DNA of 64,000 nt from Skeletonema tropicum (GCA_037178625.1 CM074137.1:1488001-1552000); one strand, 5' to 3'; numbered from the stretch's first letter, positions 8,614 to 18,392 are shown. Program-made: numbers and translations. The notes: generated from the sequence alone by a model not told the origin.

Positions 8614-9861
8614 TCATTTGATTCTCTTGATGCAGTCTATCTTGTGTCCAGCCTTCCAGTGTTGGACTTGACATTCCTTTCCACAGTACCAAGCTCCTAA
8701 ACATCGCACGCATCGCTTGAATGAAGAGCATCCTGCCTCCTTCCTACAGTTTGCGCAGCGACTCTTTGCCTGTTCCTCTACCTTTGATATGCACTTGATC
8801 AAATAATCTTTCGCTTCCACTGGCAAATCTCCCTCTAACGCTTTGCGTCCCCAGAACAAAAACAATGGGGTAGGACTATGCCCAGGAATGCCCAGAACCT
8901 CTTCATAACGCTGACTTTCTAAGATGAATGATGCAAATGAAAAGATGGAGACGGCATGAGCGTCTTCTAAGCACATTCCAGCGTAGTGTTTCGCAAGGAT
9001 GTAAGATTCTTTCAGACCACATTCAGCACGCCTAAACAAAGTTCCCAAATGACCATACGATTTAAAAAAACCCTGACTTGCTGCGATTGTGAGATAATGG
9101 AGGTACTTCTCTTTCTCATTGTTTGTAATGTAAAATTTTATAGCCAGATTGTGTTGTGCCGGTGGGTATCCAAGATCTGCAGACCTTTTCAAACAATAAT
9201 ACATTTTGTTCCTTTCTCCATCACCATACTGCGTCGACATGAAAAACAACGCATCCGGGTCATCTTGATCTGCGGCTTGTTTGATCAATTCCCACCCCTT
9301 CTTTTTATCGAAAGAAAGGCCGAACTGTTTTCTATCCGCTTCATCCTGACACCACAACCCAATGAGAGCTTGTGCCCATGCCTTACCTTTGTTTGCATGC
9401 TTTAACACCATGGCTCCGTTTTCGTTGGCGGTGCAAAATTTCTCACGACAAAGTGGGCATTTGTCAGAAAACATGTGATCAAATCCTTCTTTATTTACGT
9501 TGGCTTCGCGCTCATCTACGCACTGCGTACACATCCAACCGCCGCAGCAAAAAAATCGACTTACTGTCAAGGAATTCACGTGTTTGATTGTTTCAAGACA
9601 CACGGGGCAATCTTCAGGATTTTCAGGAGGATGCAGCTCGTCCTGAAGACTGATAATAGCCTCCACCCGCCTAGATTCGAGTAGTAGCTCGAGTTGCTCT
9701 TCATTGTCTGACAGCTCTTTGATTTGTTGTGCCCTTGCCTTGGTCTCTGGCGACGTGAGACCTGTTTCATCAACTATACTTTTTAGTGAGGGAAGGTCAG
9801 CAATTGCAGCTTTCTGGGAAGTAATCTTCTCCCGCAGCTGCTGCTCCGTCTCATCGGCCAT
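8614..9861 (-). CDS. RING / Sel1 / MYND protein, paralogue C
   Basis: Intact 415-residue paralogue of B with the same order: charged N-terminus, RING-like cluster (CPVCLE, CCGGWMCTQC, KCPLCRE), Sel1-like repeats (GWELIKQAADQDDPDAL; CLKRSADLGYPPAQHNLAI) and a C-terminal MYND finger ending HKIDC. The start is the ATG at 9861, in the same GCCATGGCC context as B; the frame stays open 40 codons further upstream, but that part has no homology to B. Its middle region is closest to paralogue A (SFASFILESQRYEEVLGIPGHSP is shared). B and C are in the same orientation with the selenoprotein gene between them. Confidence 0.85.
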   Translation of the reverse strand: MADETEQQLREKITSQKAAIADLPSLKSIVDETGLTSPETKARAQQIKELSDNEEQLELLLESRRVEAIISLQDELHPPENPEDCPVCLETIKHVNSLTVSRFFCCGGWMCTQCVDEREANVNKEGFDHMFSDKCPLCREKFCTANENGAMVLKHANKGKAWAQALIGLWCQDEADRKQFGLSFDKKKGWELIKQAADQDDPDALFFMSTQYGDGERNKMYYCLKRSADLGYPPAQHNLAIKFYITNNEKEKYLHYLTIAASQGFFKSYGHLGTLFRRAECGLKESYILAKHYAGMCLEDAHAVSIFSFASFILESQRYEEVLGIPGHSPTPLFLFWGRKALEGDLPVEAKDYLIKCISKVEEQAKSRCANCRKEAGCSSFKRCVRCLGAWYCGKECQVQHWKAGHKIDCIKRIK

Positions 9862-10435
9862 GGCGGGTTGACAGTTGCACTGGTTGATACTTTTACGGTT
9901 TATTACAATACGGATTACGGCATAATGGCGCTCGCTGAAGTCTGAAGTCTGAAGTCTGAAGTTAGGACAGATTTGAAGCACCCTTGTTTGAAGCTACATA
10001 ATGTAGCGTAACTGTAAATGCATAAGTAGAGATTGTATTTCAATTAGATTTTTCTGTTTCAATTCACGACTCGATTCATATTCATACTTATCAGAGGTAG
10101 CCCTTGAGTCACGAGCTTGAACTTATTAGATTTCCATTTCATTTTATTTGGTTTTACGCATGCCTAATCACACTGACCTCAGCTCCCTCCTCCCTGTTAA
10201 AACCATGATGCTATTAGCTATGTTCGATAGGAGTACTATCTCCAATAACCTCCCGACCTCCACTAGCCTCCCCTACGCTTATTAGCACAATAAGTACTAT
10301 CTACTTAATAGGCAAGAGCCCGCAAGAGCATCGATCATCAGGCAACAGGCAACGAGCTGTCATATACAATTTCTAACATCAATCTAGTGCACAATAATTT
10401 CCAATTTGTTGTCAACCAATTAGCAAGCCTTCACA
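9862..10435. other. Divergent promoter between MYND paralogue C and the Med11-like gene
   Basis: About 570 bp. A 7-bp tandem repeat (CTGAAGT, four copies at about 9936-9962) lies just upstream of paralogue C. TTGAGTCACGAGC near 10104 repeats the element upstream of paralogue B. Nothing else is recognisable. Confidence 0.45.
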
Positions 10436-11350
10436 ATGGCAGAGAAAGCCGACGGAGCCACCACCGCCCCACCACCACCTCGTCGTGGTAAATTCCTCTC
10501 AGGTCCTCCCCCATCGGCAACCACCGCCACAACAACAACAACATCTCCTCCTCCAGCAAAATCACAATCACGGGGTAAATTTCTAAATTCCTCCAGTGCT
10601 CCAAACAAATCTTCCTCCACATCCACCGACGGTGGTGGCAGTACCTCCACTACTGGCGAAACCTCACTGTCAACACTGAAACAACAAATCCATCAGGCTA
10701 GATTAGTCGCATCGACACGACGTCGTGCCATTTCCTCCTCAAGGGACGAAATATTCAATGATTTAGAAGAAGCAGAAACGATCGTCTTGGCGTTACTGCA
10801 ATGTGCGTCAGAAGTTTCCGAGTCGTTATCCAAGATGACTATGGCTAGGTCACGAAATCAAATTGATGATGATGATGGTAATGGATCAAATAATAATGGA
10901 GATAGCGCGGCATCGTTTGAACAGTTGTCTGCTCAGGTTCGTTTGAATGGAGTGGGATATTTAGCAGGTGTGACTAAATTGCATGAATTGTTGGCTCCGC
11001 ATGCGTCTCTGGTCAAATCCTATCGCAATCATACTCCTGACGCAGCTGCAGGTACTGCTGCGGATAATACCAACAACAACAACAACAACAATTTGCAAGG
11101 GGCAGCTTCGAGTGACGCAACATCTAAAAACTCATCCGAAATTGCATCATTCAATCCAAATTCAAGTGAAATAGTCAACATGGCTACATCGAATATGTAT
11201 GCAGCACGTGTGGAGAAGCGGTTGGCGGTGGAACGGAGAGAGATTTTGAAGGAGATGATTCGATTGGAAGAGGAGGGGTTGCAGCAGGGTGAAAGTGGTG
11301 AAAAAGAAGTGGAAGGTTCAACATTATCCAACAACAAGAGAAAGAGATGA
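10436..11350 (+). CDS. Putative Mediator subunit 11-like protein
   Basis: 304 residues. The first 80 are low-complexity (Pro, Thr, Ser) with two GKFL repeats. The conserved-looking core LEEAETIVLALLQCASEVSESLSKM, then a second helix (FEQLSAQVRLNGVGYLAGVTKLHELLAPHASLVKSYR), resembles the two-helix Med11 domain, in which an IVxxL-xxA-xxxxxELS helix packs with Med22 in the Mediator head. A final basic/acidic helix (YAARVEKRLAVERREILKEMIRLEEE) follows. Acidic and Asn-rich inserts separate the helices. The assignment rests on pattern similarity only; another helical nuclear protein is possible. The CDS is in one exon. Confidence 0.45.
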   Translation: MAEKADGATTAPPPPRRGKFLSGPPPSATTATTTTTSPPPAKSQSRGKFLNSSSAPNKSSSTSTDGGGSTSTTGETSLSTLKQQIHQARLVASTRRRAISSSRDEIFNDLEEAETIVLALLQCASEVSESLSKMTMARSRNQIDDDDGNGSNNNGDSAASFEQLSAQVRLNGVGYLAGVTKLHELLAPHASLVKSYRNHTPDAAAGTAADNTNNNNNNNLQGAASSDATSKNSSEIASFNPNSSEIVNMATSNMYAARVEKRLAVERREILKEMIRLEEEGLQQGESGEKEVEGSTLSNNKRKR

Positions 11351-11748
11351 TGATGTACAAGTAAAGTTGCAGATACAATTAAATGAAGGAAGTATCATTT
11401 ATTCGTGCAAAGAGTGCAATGTTGGTGTTTGATTAGAGAAATCCACTCTAATTCTTCTTCCTGCATCTTCATCTAGCTGTGTCAACAGTCTATCCTGCAA
11501 GTGTCTTTCCCTCTCCTAGACCTTGCTCAAGAATTTCATACTCATTATGAAAAATGTTTCGGGTATGTACGATGCTTCTTTACCCTTGCCATAGTTCGTA
11601 TCGTAGATATTTCGAATTCATCGTTGAGTAAAAAATACTTCTGGTAGTTTTAAAAAAAATTTGGTCTTCATCCCGTGCTTCATCTCAACAATTCTGACGA
11701 TCTTTCGATCTGGCTTTCCCTTGTTTCTCTCTGCGAAACTCTTCTCAA
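11351..11748. other. Intergenic
   Basis: About 400 bp of 3' UTR and promoter sequence between two genes on the same strand. I see no RNA gene, repeat or conserved frame here. Confidence 0.4.
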
Positions 11749-12870
11749 ATGCCTTCCTCCTCTTCCAATGATGACATTCAGCTAACTGCAAAAGAAGCAA
11801 GAAGCTTCGATGCAGCCTTCAAGAGCGAAGAATTCCGCAGATTGATGGCCGACTATGTCGATTCGTTGTCCGACCCTGCCAATAGGGAACAGCAGGAGGC
11901 TTACATTTCCCAACTGGAAGCGAACAAGGAACTCCCACCTGGCAAATCCTTGATTCGTCCAAATGCTGGCTTTGTGGTCAAATGTCACATTGGTGGTGTT
12001 AATGACAAACCTTCGAAGAAGAAAGTGTTTTTGAACGTGGTGCATTCGGATGCGATCACACAACCAAGCAGCGAGAAGGCAATGACAACAACCAAAGATT
12101 GCTCGTCCTCTCAATCTCAAGCCAAGTGGTCGGTACCCTACGCGATTGGTCCCGTTCGAATGGAACACGACAAATCCAACAATCTCGTCCCGACATTTGA
12201 CGTATGCTTCCATCCATTGAGCTTGCAGTATGCGCATGCAAGGAAAGAGTATTGTGACATGGTCATTGGCGTAGCCCGATCAGCCGTGGTTGATGCGTAC
12301 TCCAAATCGTCAGGAGAAGACATCACAATTGACTCGAACTATACAATATTGAAGAATGTTCGTTACAAGAATGGCACACCAAAGACTTTGATTGTAGGCA
12401 GTTCTGGTCAATTGTCATTGCCGGACAAAGTCAAAGTGGAAAAAAGCCCAGCCAAGTGCAACGATGCACCAGATTTTGCTCAAGTAACGACAGATGCGGC
12501 GGAGTACGACAGCAGCACATCCAACAAAGAGATGAAAAAGCTAACCGAGAAAGAAGTGGATTCATCCGACGCAGCAATTATCGTTCCAAAGTACAAGATC
12601 GTTGAGCAAGGAATGCTGGAGCTAACCAACCAACACGATTCAAACACACGACCGAAACAGCTCATTGTACATGTGTACCTTGACAAGATTGCTTCAGCAG
12701 CGGAGATTGACCTACATGTGAGCGAGACCAAGGTGCAAGTTGGGTCCAAAGATCATGGATACAGCTTAGATGTGCAGCTGCCATATCCTATCAACAGCCA
12801 GAAAGGTAAAGCTACCTTTGACAAATCAAAGAGAAGCTTGATTTTGAGACTTCCGCTTAGTCCTAACTAA
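11749..12870 (+). CDS. PIH1-domain protein (PIH1D/Kintoun type)
   Basis: 373 residues. The N-terminal half holds a PIH1 domain: LPPGKSLIRPNAGFVVKCHI (about 57-77), KVFLNVVHSD, VPYAIGPVRMEHDK and TFDVCFHP, the conserved HSP90-cochaperone core. The C-terminal 95 residues (about 278-372) form the CS-like domain (PKYKIVEQGMLEL, QLIVHVYLDKI, LDVQLPYPI, ATFDKSKRSLILRLPL). Such proteins help HSP90/R2TP assemble snoRNPs or dynein arms; which role applies here cannot be told. Only the CS-like part is copied downstream, at 14781-15119 and 17036-17374. The gene is next to small heat-shock genes, but that may be accidental. Confidence 0.85.
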   Translation: MPSSSSNDDIQLTAKEARSFDAAFKSEEFRRLMADYVDSLSDPANREQQEAYISQLEANKELPPGKSLIRPNAGFVVKCHIGGVNDKPSKKKVFLNVVHSDAITQPSSEKAMTTTKDCSSSQSQAKWSVPYAIGPVRMEHDKSNNLVPTFDVCFHPLSLQYAHARKEYCDMVIGVARSAVVDAYSKSSGEDITIDSNYTILKNVRYKNGTPKTLIVGSSGQLSLPDKVKVEKSPAKCNDAPDFAQVTTDAAEYDSSTSNKEMKKLTEKEVDSSDAAIIVPKYKIVEQGMLELTNQHDSNTRPKQLIVHVYLDKIASAAEIDLHVSETKVQVGSKDHGYSLDVQLPYPINSQKGKATFDKSKRSLILRLPLSPN

Positions 12871-12966
12871 GAGTTGAGAGTATTGTCATCACACTGTGTT
12901 TGAGTTCAAGTCAGAATGTTATTAGTTAAAGACATAATGAGTTACCCTAAATCAATCTGAACAAAT

Positions 12967-13428
12967 TCATTCATCCATCAACGCAGGTGCTTCTCCGAGA
13001 GTGATAGGCACAGTCGTAGACTTGGGCTCTTCCTTTTCCTTCTTTGGAGCTGTCAATACAAGCACTCCGTCACTCAAATTAGCAGAGAGTTTCGTTGTGT
13101 CCAAATCATTTCCGAGGGTAAAGCGCTTCTCAAACTTATACTCTTCAAAGGAATTATCCTTCTCAACTTTGCGATGACCCGTCATATGCAACACACGCCC
13201 ATTATGCTCAAGATCGACCTTAATATCGTCAGGCTTGACGCCCGGCACATCAACGGCGAGGCGAAATTGCTTAGAATTCTCAGAGACTTCGTAGCGAGGC
13301 GATGAGTGTAGCAAGTTGTCGTTCTTGAAGGCTGTCAACGCAGGGATACCAAAGACTGGAGAGCCGCTGAAAAAGTCATCATCGAAGCCACCGAATGGGC
13401 TGTTGTTGCTCCAGAGAGAGAGACTCAT
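12967..13428 (-). CDS. Small heat-shock protein Hsp20, cytosolic type, copy 1
   Basis: 153 residues. A short N-terminal arm (SLSLWSNNSPFGGFDDDFF) leads to an alpha-crystallin domain of about residues 46-135: YEVSENSKQFRLAVDVPGVK, GRVLHMTGHR, and GVLVLTAPK, the GVLxL signature near the end of the domain. STTVPITL supplies the C-terminal I-x-I/V-type motif that docks into neighbouring subunits. There is no targeting signal, so it is probably cytosolic: an ATP-independent chaperone that holds unfolding proteins. It shares a 454-bp promoter with the forward Hsp20 gene. Copies 2 and 3 differ by at most one residue (S24/P24). Confidence 0.95.
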   Translation of the reverse strand: MSLSLWSNNSPFGGFDDDFFSGSPVFGIPALTAFKNDNLLHSSPRYEVSENSKQFRLAVDVPGVKPDDIKVDLEHNGRVLHMTGHRKVEKDNSFEEYKFEKRFTLGNDLDTTKLSANLSDGVLVLTAPKKEKEEPKSTTVPITLGEAPALMDE

Positions 13429-13882
13429 TATTGTTGCTTGATGTGTAGTTTGTTGAAATTGAAAGTGTTGTGATATGATGTGTGCTTTAATGTTTATGAA
13501 TATTTATGAGCAGTTCGGAGAGAAGAATGAGAGAGTTGTGGGAGATTGGAGATGGAGTTCTCATTTAAAGATTTCTATGGAAGGTTCTCACCGATGTACT
13601 AGTTCCTACATTGCATTGAGTACCGCTACAATGCCATTTCTCTCGAAGAGTCTCTTCGACCATCGAAGAGGTATTGTAGAACAACTTTGCTTCTGAATCT
13701 GGCTGGGAGGGTCTCCGATATCCATGCAGCAACTCTTCGAGGCTGTGAGACCCTCTAAGAGTTCGGGTTCTCAATTTCGGAGCAGATCAACACTTTTGAA
13801 GCACATATGTAAGAAGTGCTCATAAATTTATCATCGAAGAAAGATCACGTTCACGTTCACACTCAAACCAATTTTTGCCAAT
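13429..13882. promoter_or_regulatory. Shared divergent heat-shock promoter, copy 1
   Basis: 454 bp between two divergent Hsp20 genes. GGAAGGTTCT (13579-13588) is a perfect nGAAnnTTCn heat-shock-factor pair. At 13643-13670, TCGAAGAG, CTCTTCGA and TCGAAGAG follow each other with 1-bp and 3-bp spacers, giving two overlapping perfect inverted repeats with GAA/TTC cores exactly 10 bp apart. An ATTTAAAG TATA-like site sits near 13563. The same region recurs in the other units; in unit 3 one arm is mutated (CTCCTCGA). Heat control is an inference. Confidence 0.6.
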
Positions 13883-14584
13883 ATGCGTTTCAGTAAACTT
13901 ACTGCCCTTGCTTTGACACCAGCACTATCACGTGCATTTAATACTGCTGCTCCAAAGATGACAAAAGCAGGAGCTGCATCGTCTACAAGACTTGCAGCCC
14001 GTGATCCTACGATGCTCCCTCTGCTCAGACGTTCGAGAATCATGCATGACTTCGACAGGATGTTTGAAGAGATGGATGAGTTGATGGAAAGCAGCCTTGC
14101 TTCGTTTCCACGCCATCGTCCTTTCCTCTCGCTATCGGATAAGAATATTCCCACAGATCTCCAGCTACGCCGCCCACTCGGGTTCGAGGTGGAGCCCAAC
14201 GAGAAAGAATACAATATTAAAGTCTTCGTTCCTGATGTTGAAGCCAAGGATCTTCATATGAATTTGGAGCATGAAGGTCGTGTACTTCGTCTAAAGGGGG
14301 AACGCCATACCGAGGAAGGTGGGATGAAGGTTCAATCTCGCTTTGAGAAGTCTATTCTTTTAGCCCCGGATGTTGATGTTTCACAGCTGTCTGCTTCCTT
14401 GACAGGCGACACTTTGACAGTTCATGCCCCCAAGGTCCAAGCTCCCAAGGCTTTGGAGGAAGAGAAGGCGGAGCAGATTGAAATTCACTACGAAGAGCCC
14501 AAGGCCGCTTTAGAGGATTCCCCAATGGAGGAAGAGGAGGAGGCTTTAGACGAGAACTTGGAGGTAAATGACAGGGTTGCTTGA
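13883..14584 (+). CDS. Plastid-targeted Hsp20, copy 1
   Basis: 233 residues. The N-terminus MRFSKLTALALTPALSRAF is a signal peptide ending in an ASAFAP-like junction (SRAFNTA), followed by a Ser/Thr/Arg-rich transit-like stretch. This fits import into the diatom complex plastid. MHDFDRMFEEMDELM precedes the alpha-crystallin domain (about 96-190: FEVEPNEKEYNIKVFVPDVE, GRVLRLKGER, DTLTVHAPKVQ). The usual GVLxL motif is replaced by GDTLTVHAPK. A Glu-rich tail of about 45 residues follows. The family holds unfolded clients without ATP. The gene diverges from the cytosolic-type Hsp20. Confidence 0.9.
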   Translation: MRFSKLTALALTPALSRAFNTAAPKMTKAGAASSTRLAARDPTMLPLLRRSRIMHDFDRMFEEMDELMESSLASFPRHRPFLSLSDKNIPTDLQLRRPLGFEVEPNEKEYNIKVFVPDVEAKDLHMNLEHEGRVLRLKGERHTEEGGMKVQSRFEKSILLAPDVDVSQLSASLTGDTLTVHAPKVQAPKALEEEKAEQIEIHYEEPKAALEDSPMEEEEEALDENLEVNDRVA

Positions 14585-14780
14585 GCGAGCAGCCCTTCAA
14601 AACACTTAGTTCTTGTCTGCATTGTAGCTTGTTTGTTAGTTGATAAAGTAAAGAATATAAATCTTGAAAAGATTTTGTTTATAGTTTACTATTACATACT
14701 CCTAAGGGGTCGTCTCTTATTCTCTGCCTCTCTTCCCATTGTTACGCGGGAGTGAATATCAAAGCTCATCCTACGAGGAG

Positions 14781-15119
14781 ATGAAAAAGCTAACCGAGAA
14801 AGAAGTGGATTCATCCGACGCAGCAATTATCGTTCCAAAGTACAAGATCGTTGAGCAAGGAATGCTGGAGCTAACCAACCATCACGATTCAAACACACGA
14901 CCGAAACAGCTCATTGTACATGTGTACCTTGACAAGATTGCTTCAGCAGCGGAGATTGACCTACATGTGAGCGAGACCAAGGTGCAAGTTGGGTCCAAAG
15001 ATCATGTATACAGCTTAGATGTGCAGCTGCCATATCCTATCAACAGCCAGAAAGGTAAAGCTACCTTTGACAAATCAAAGAGAAGCTTGATTTTGAGACT
15101 TCCGCTTAGTCCTAACTAA
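14781..15119 (+). pseudogene. Truncated PIH1 tail, copy 2
   Basis: Copy of the last third of the PIH1 gene, created by the tandem duplication. The frame MKKLTEKEVDSSDAA ... LPLSPN (112 residues from ATG 14781) is intact and holds the whole CS-like domain with substitutions such as Q to H and G to V. The PIH1 domain and promoter are missing. It is most likely not a functional gene, although the preserved frame could give a CS-domain-only protein if transcribed from the preceding Hsp20 gene. Confidence 0.75.
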
Positions 15120-15215
15120 GAGTTGAGAGTATTGTCATCACACTGTGTTTGAGTTCAAGTCAGAATGTTATTAGTTAAAGACATAATGAGTTACCCTAAA
15201 TCAATCCAAACAAAT

Positions 15216-15677
15216 TCATTCATCCATCAACGCAGGTGCTTCTCCGAGAGTGATAGGCACAGTCGTAGACTTGGGCTCTTCCTTTTCCTTCTTTGGAGCT
15301 GTCAATACAAGCACTCCGTCACTCAAATTAGCAGAGAGTTTCGTCGTGTCCAAATCATTTCCGAGGGTAAAGCGCTTCTCAAACTTATACTCTTCAAAGG
15401 AATTATCCTTCTCAACTTTGCGATGACCCGTCATATGCAACACACGCCCATTATGCTCTAGATCGACCTTAATATCGTCAGGCTTGACGCCCGGCACATC
15501 AACGGCAAGGCGAAATTGCTTAGAATTCTCAGAGACTTCGTAGCGAGGCGATGAGTGTAGCAAGTTGTCGTTCTTGAAGGCTGTCAACGCAGGGATACCA
15601 AAGACTGGAGGGCCGCTGAAAAAGTCATCATCGAAGCCACCGAATGGGCTGTTGTTGCTCCAGAGAGAGAGACTCAT
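15216..15677 (-). CDS. Small heat-shock protein Hsp20, cytosolic type, copy 2
   Basis: 153 residues, identical to copy 1 except Pro for Ser at residue 24. The alpha-crystallin domain, GVLVLTAPK motif and VPI tail are intact. It diverges from the plastid-type Hsp20 at 16138. See copy 1 for function. Confidence 0.95.
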   Translation of the reverse strand: MSLSLWSNNSPFGGFDDDFFSGPPVFGIPALTAFKNDNLLHSSPRYEVSENSKQFRLAVDVPGVKPDDIKVDLEHNGRVLHMTGHRKVEKDNSFEEYKFEKRFTLGNDLDTTKLSANLSDGVLVLTAPKKEKEEPKSTTVPITLGEAPALMDE

Positions 15678-16137
15678 TATTGTTGCTTGGTGTGTAGTTT
15701 GTTGAAATTGAAAGTGTTGTGATATGATGTGTGCTTTAATGTTTATGAATATTTATGAGCAGTTCGGAGAGAAGAATGAGAGAGTTGTGGGAGATTGGAG
15801 ATGGAGTTCTCATTTAAAGATTTCTATGGAAGGTTCTCACCGACATACTTGGTCCTACATTGCATTGAGTACCGCTACTATGCCATTTCTCTCGAAGAGT
15901 CTCTTCGACCATCGAAGAGGTGTTGTAGAACAACTTTGCTTCTGAATCTGGCTGGAAGGGTCTCCGATATCCATGCAGCAACTCTTCGAGGCTGTGAGAC
16001 CCTCTAAGAGTTCGGGTTCTCAATTTCGGAGCAGATCAACACTTTTGAAGCACATACGTAAGAAGTGCTCATAAATTTATCATCGAAGAAAGATCACGAT
16101 CACGTTCACGTTCACACTCAAACCAATTTTTGCCAAT

Positions 16138-16839
16138 ATGCGTTTCAGTAAACTTACTGCCCTTGCCTTGACACCAGCACTATCACGTGCATTTAATACT
16201 GCTGCTCCAAAGATGACAAAAGCAGGAGCTGCATCGTCTACAAGACTTGCAGCCCGTGATCCTACGATGCTCCCTCTGCTCAGACGTTCGAGAATCATGC
16301 ATGACTTCGACAGGATGTTTGAAGAGATGGATGAGTTGATGGAAAGCAGCCTTGCTTCGTTTCCACGCCATCGTCCTTTCCTCTCGCTATCGGATAAGAA
16401 TATGCCCACAGATCTCCAGCTACGCCGCCCACTCGGGTTCGAGGTGGAGCCCAACGAGAAAGAATACAATATTAAAGTCTTCGTTCCTGATGTTGAAGCC
16501 AAGGATCTTCATATGAATTTGGAGCATGAAGGTCGTGTACTTCGTCTAAAGGGGGAACGCCATACCGAGGAAGGTGGGATGAAGGTTCAATCTCGCTTTG
16601 AGAAGTCTATTCTTTTAGCCCCGGATGTTGATGTTTCACAGCTGTCTGCTTCCTTGACAGGCGACACTTTGACAGTTCATGCCCCCAAGGTCCAAGCTCC
16701 CAAGGCTTTGGAGGAAGAGAAGGCGGAGCAGATTGAAATTCACTACGAAGAGCCCAAGGCCGCTTTAGAGGATTCCCCAATGGAGGAAGAGGAGGAGGCT
16801 TTAGACGAGAACTTGGAGGTAAATGACAGGGTTGCTTGA
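16138..16839 (+). CDS. Plastid-targeted Hsp20, copy 2
   Basis: 233 residues, nearly identical to copy 1 (Met for Ile in the KNMPTDLQL stretch). Signal peptide, SRAF junction, alpha-crystallin domain and acidic tail are all kept. The 5' leader has the extra 6 bp (a fourth ATCACG/TTCACG-like repeat) that sets the 2,255-bp period. Confidence 0.9.
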   Translation: MRFSKLTALALTPALSRAFNTAAPKMTKAGAASSTRLAARDPTMLPLLRRSRIMHDFDRMFEEMDELMESSLASFPRHRPFLSLSDKNMPTDLQLRRPLGFEVEPNEKEYNIKVFVPDVEAKDLHMNLEHEGRVLRLKGERHTEEGGMKVQSRFEKSILLAPDVDVSQLSASLTGDTLTVHAPKVQAPKALEEEKAEQIEIHYEEPKAALEDSPMEEEEEALDENLEVNDRVA

Positions 16840-17035
16840 GCGAGCAGCCCTTCAAAACACTTAGTTCTTGTCTGCATTGTAGCTTGTTTGTTAGTTGATA
16901 AAGTAAAGAATATAAATCTTGAAAAGATTTTGTTTATAGTTTACTATTACATACTCCTAAGGGGTCGTCTCTTATTCTCTGCCTCTCTTCCCATTGTTAC
17001 GCGGGAGTGAATATCAAAGCTCATCCTACGAGGAG

Positions 17036-17374
17036 ATGAAAAAGCTAACCGAGAAAGAAGTGGATTCATCCGACGCAGCAATTATCGTTCCAAAGTACAA
17101 GATCGTTGAGCAAGGAATGCTGGAGCTAACCAACCATCACGATTCAAACACACGACCGAAACAGCTCATTGTACATGTGTACCTTGACAAGATTGCTTCA
17201 GCAGCGGAGATTGACCTACATGTGAGCGAGACCAAGGTGCAAGTTGGGTCCAAAGATCATGGATACAGCTTAGATGTGCAGCTGCCATATCCTATCAACA
17301 GCCAGAAAGGTAAAGCTACCTTTGACAAATCAAAGAGAAGCTTGATTTTGAGACTTCCGCTTAGTCCTAACTAA
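17036..17374 (+). pseudogene. Truncated PIH1 tail, copy 3
   Basis: Second truncated copy of the PIH1 CS-like domain, 112 residues from ATG 17036, frame intact. It has Gly at the position where copy 2 has Val (KDHGYSL), as in the full gene. The junction upstream of GAGATGAAAAAG is the same as in copy 2, so one duplication produced the unit and a second amplified it. Confidence 0.75.
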
Positions 17375-17470
17375 GAGTTGAGAGTATTGTCATCACACTG
17401 TGTTTGAGTTCAAGTCAGAATGTTATTAGTTAAAGACATAATGAGTTACCCTAAATCAATCCAAACAAAT

Positions 17471-17932
17471 TCATTCATCCATCAACGCAGGTGCTTCTCC
17501 GAGAGTGATAGGCACAGTCGTAGACTTGGGCTCTTCCTTTTCCTTCTTTGGAGCTGTCAATACAAGCACTCCGTCACTCAAATTAGCAGAGAGTTTCGTC
17601 GTGTCCAAATCATTTCCGAGGGTAAAGCGCTTCTCAAACTTATACTCTTCAAAGGAATTATCCTTCTCAACTTTGCGATGACCCGTCATATGCAACACAC
17701 GCCCATTATGCTCTAGATCGACCTTAATATCGTCAGGCTTGACGCCCGGCACATCAACGGCAAGGCGAAATTGCTTAGAATTCTCAGAGACTTCGTAGCG
17801 AGGCGATGAGTGTAGCAAGTTGTCGTTCTTGAAGGCTGTCAACGCAGGGATACCAAAGACTGGAGAGCCGCTGAAAAAGTCATCATCGAAGCCACCGAAT
17901 GGGCTGTTGTTGCTCCAGAGAGAGAGACTCAT
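17471..17932 (-). CDS. Small heat-shock protein Hsp20, cytosolic type, copy 3
   Basis: 153 residues, protein identical to copy 1 (Ser24). The promoter arm at 18162-18170 carries a T to C change (CTCCTCGA) that breaks one inverted repeat. Copy 3 may therefore respond differently, if those repeats matter. Confidence 0.95.
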   Translation of the reverse strand: MSLSLWSNNSPFGGFDDDFFSGSPVFGIPALTAFKNDNLLHSSPRYEVSENSKQFRLAVDVPGVKPDDIKVDLEHNGRVLHMTGHRKVEKDNSFEEYKFEKRFTLGNDLDTTKLSANLSDGVLVLTAPKKEKEEPKSTTVPITLGEAPALMDE

Positions 17933-18392
17933 TATTGTTGCTTGGTGTGTAGTTTGTTGAAATTGAAAGTGTTGTGATATGATGTGTGCTTTAATGTTTA
18001 TGAATATTTATGAGCAGTTCGGAGAGAAGAATGAGAGAGTTGTGGGAGATTGGAGATGGAGTTCTCATTTAAAGATTTCTATGGAAGGTTCTCACCGACA
18101 TACTTGGTCCTACATTGCATTGAGTACCGCTACTATGCCATTTCTCTCGAAGAGTCTCCTCGACCATCGAAGAGGTGTTGTAGAACAACTTTGCTTCTGA
18201 ATCTGGCTGGAAGGGTCTCCGATATCCATGCAGCAACTCTTCGAGGCTGTGAGACCCTCTAAGAGTTCGGGTTCTCAATTTCGGAGCAGATCAACACTTT
18301 TGAAGCACATACGTAAGAAGTGCTCATAAATTTATCATCGAAGAAAGATCACGATCACGTTCACGTTCACACTCAAACCAATTTTTGCCAAT

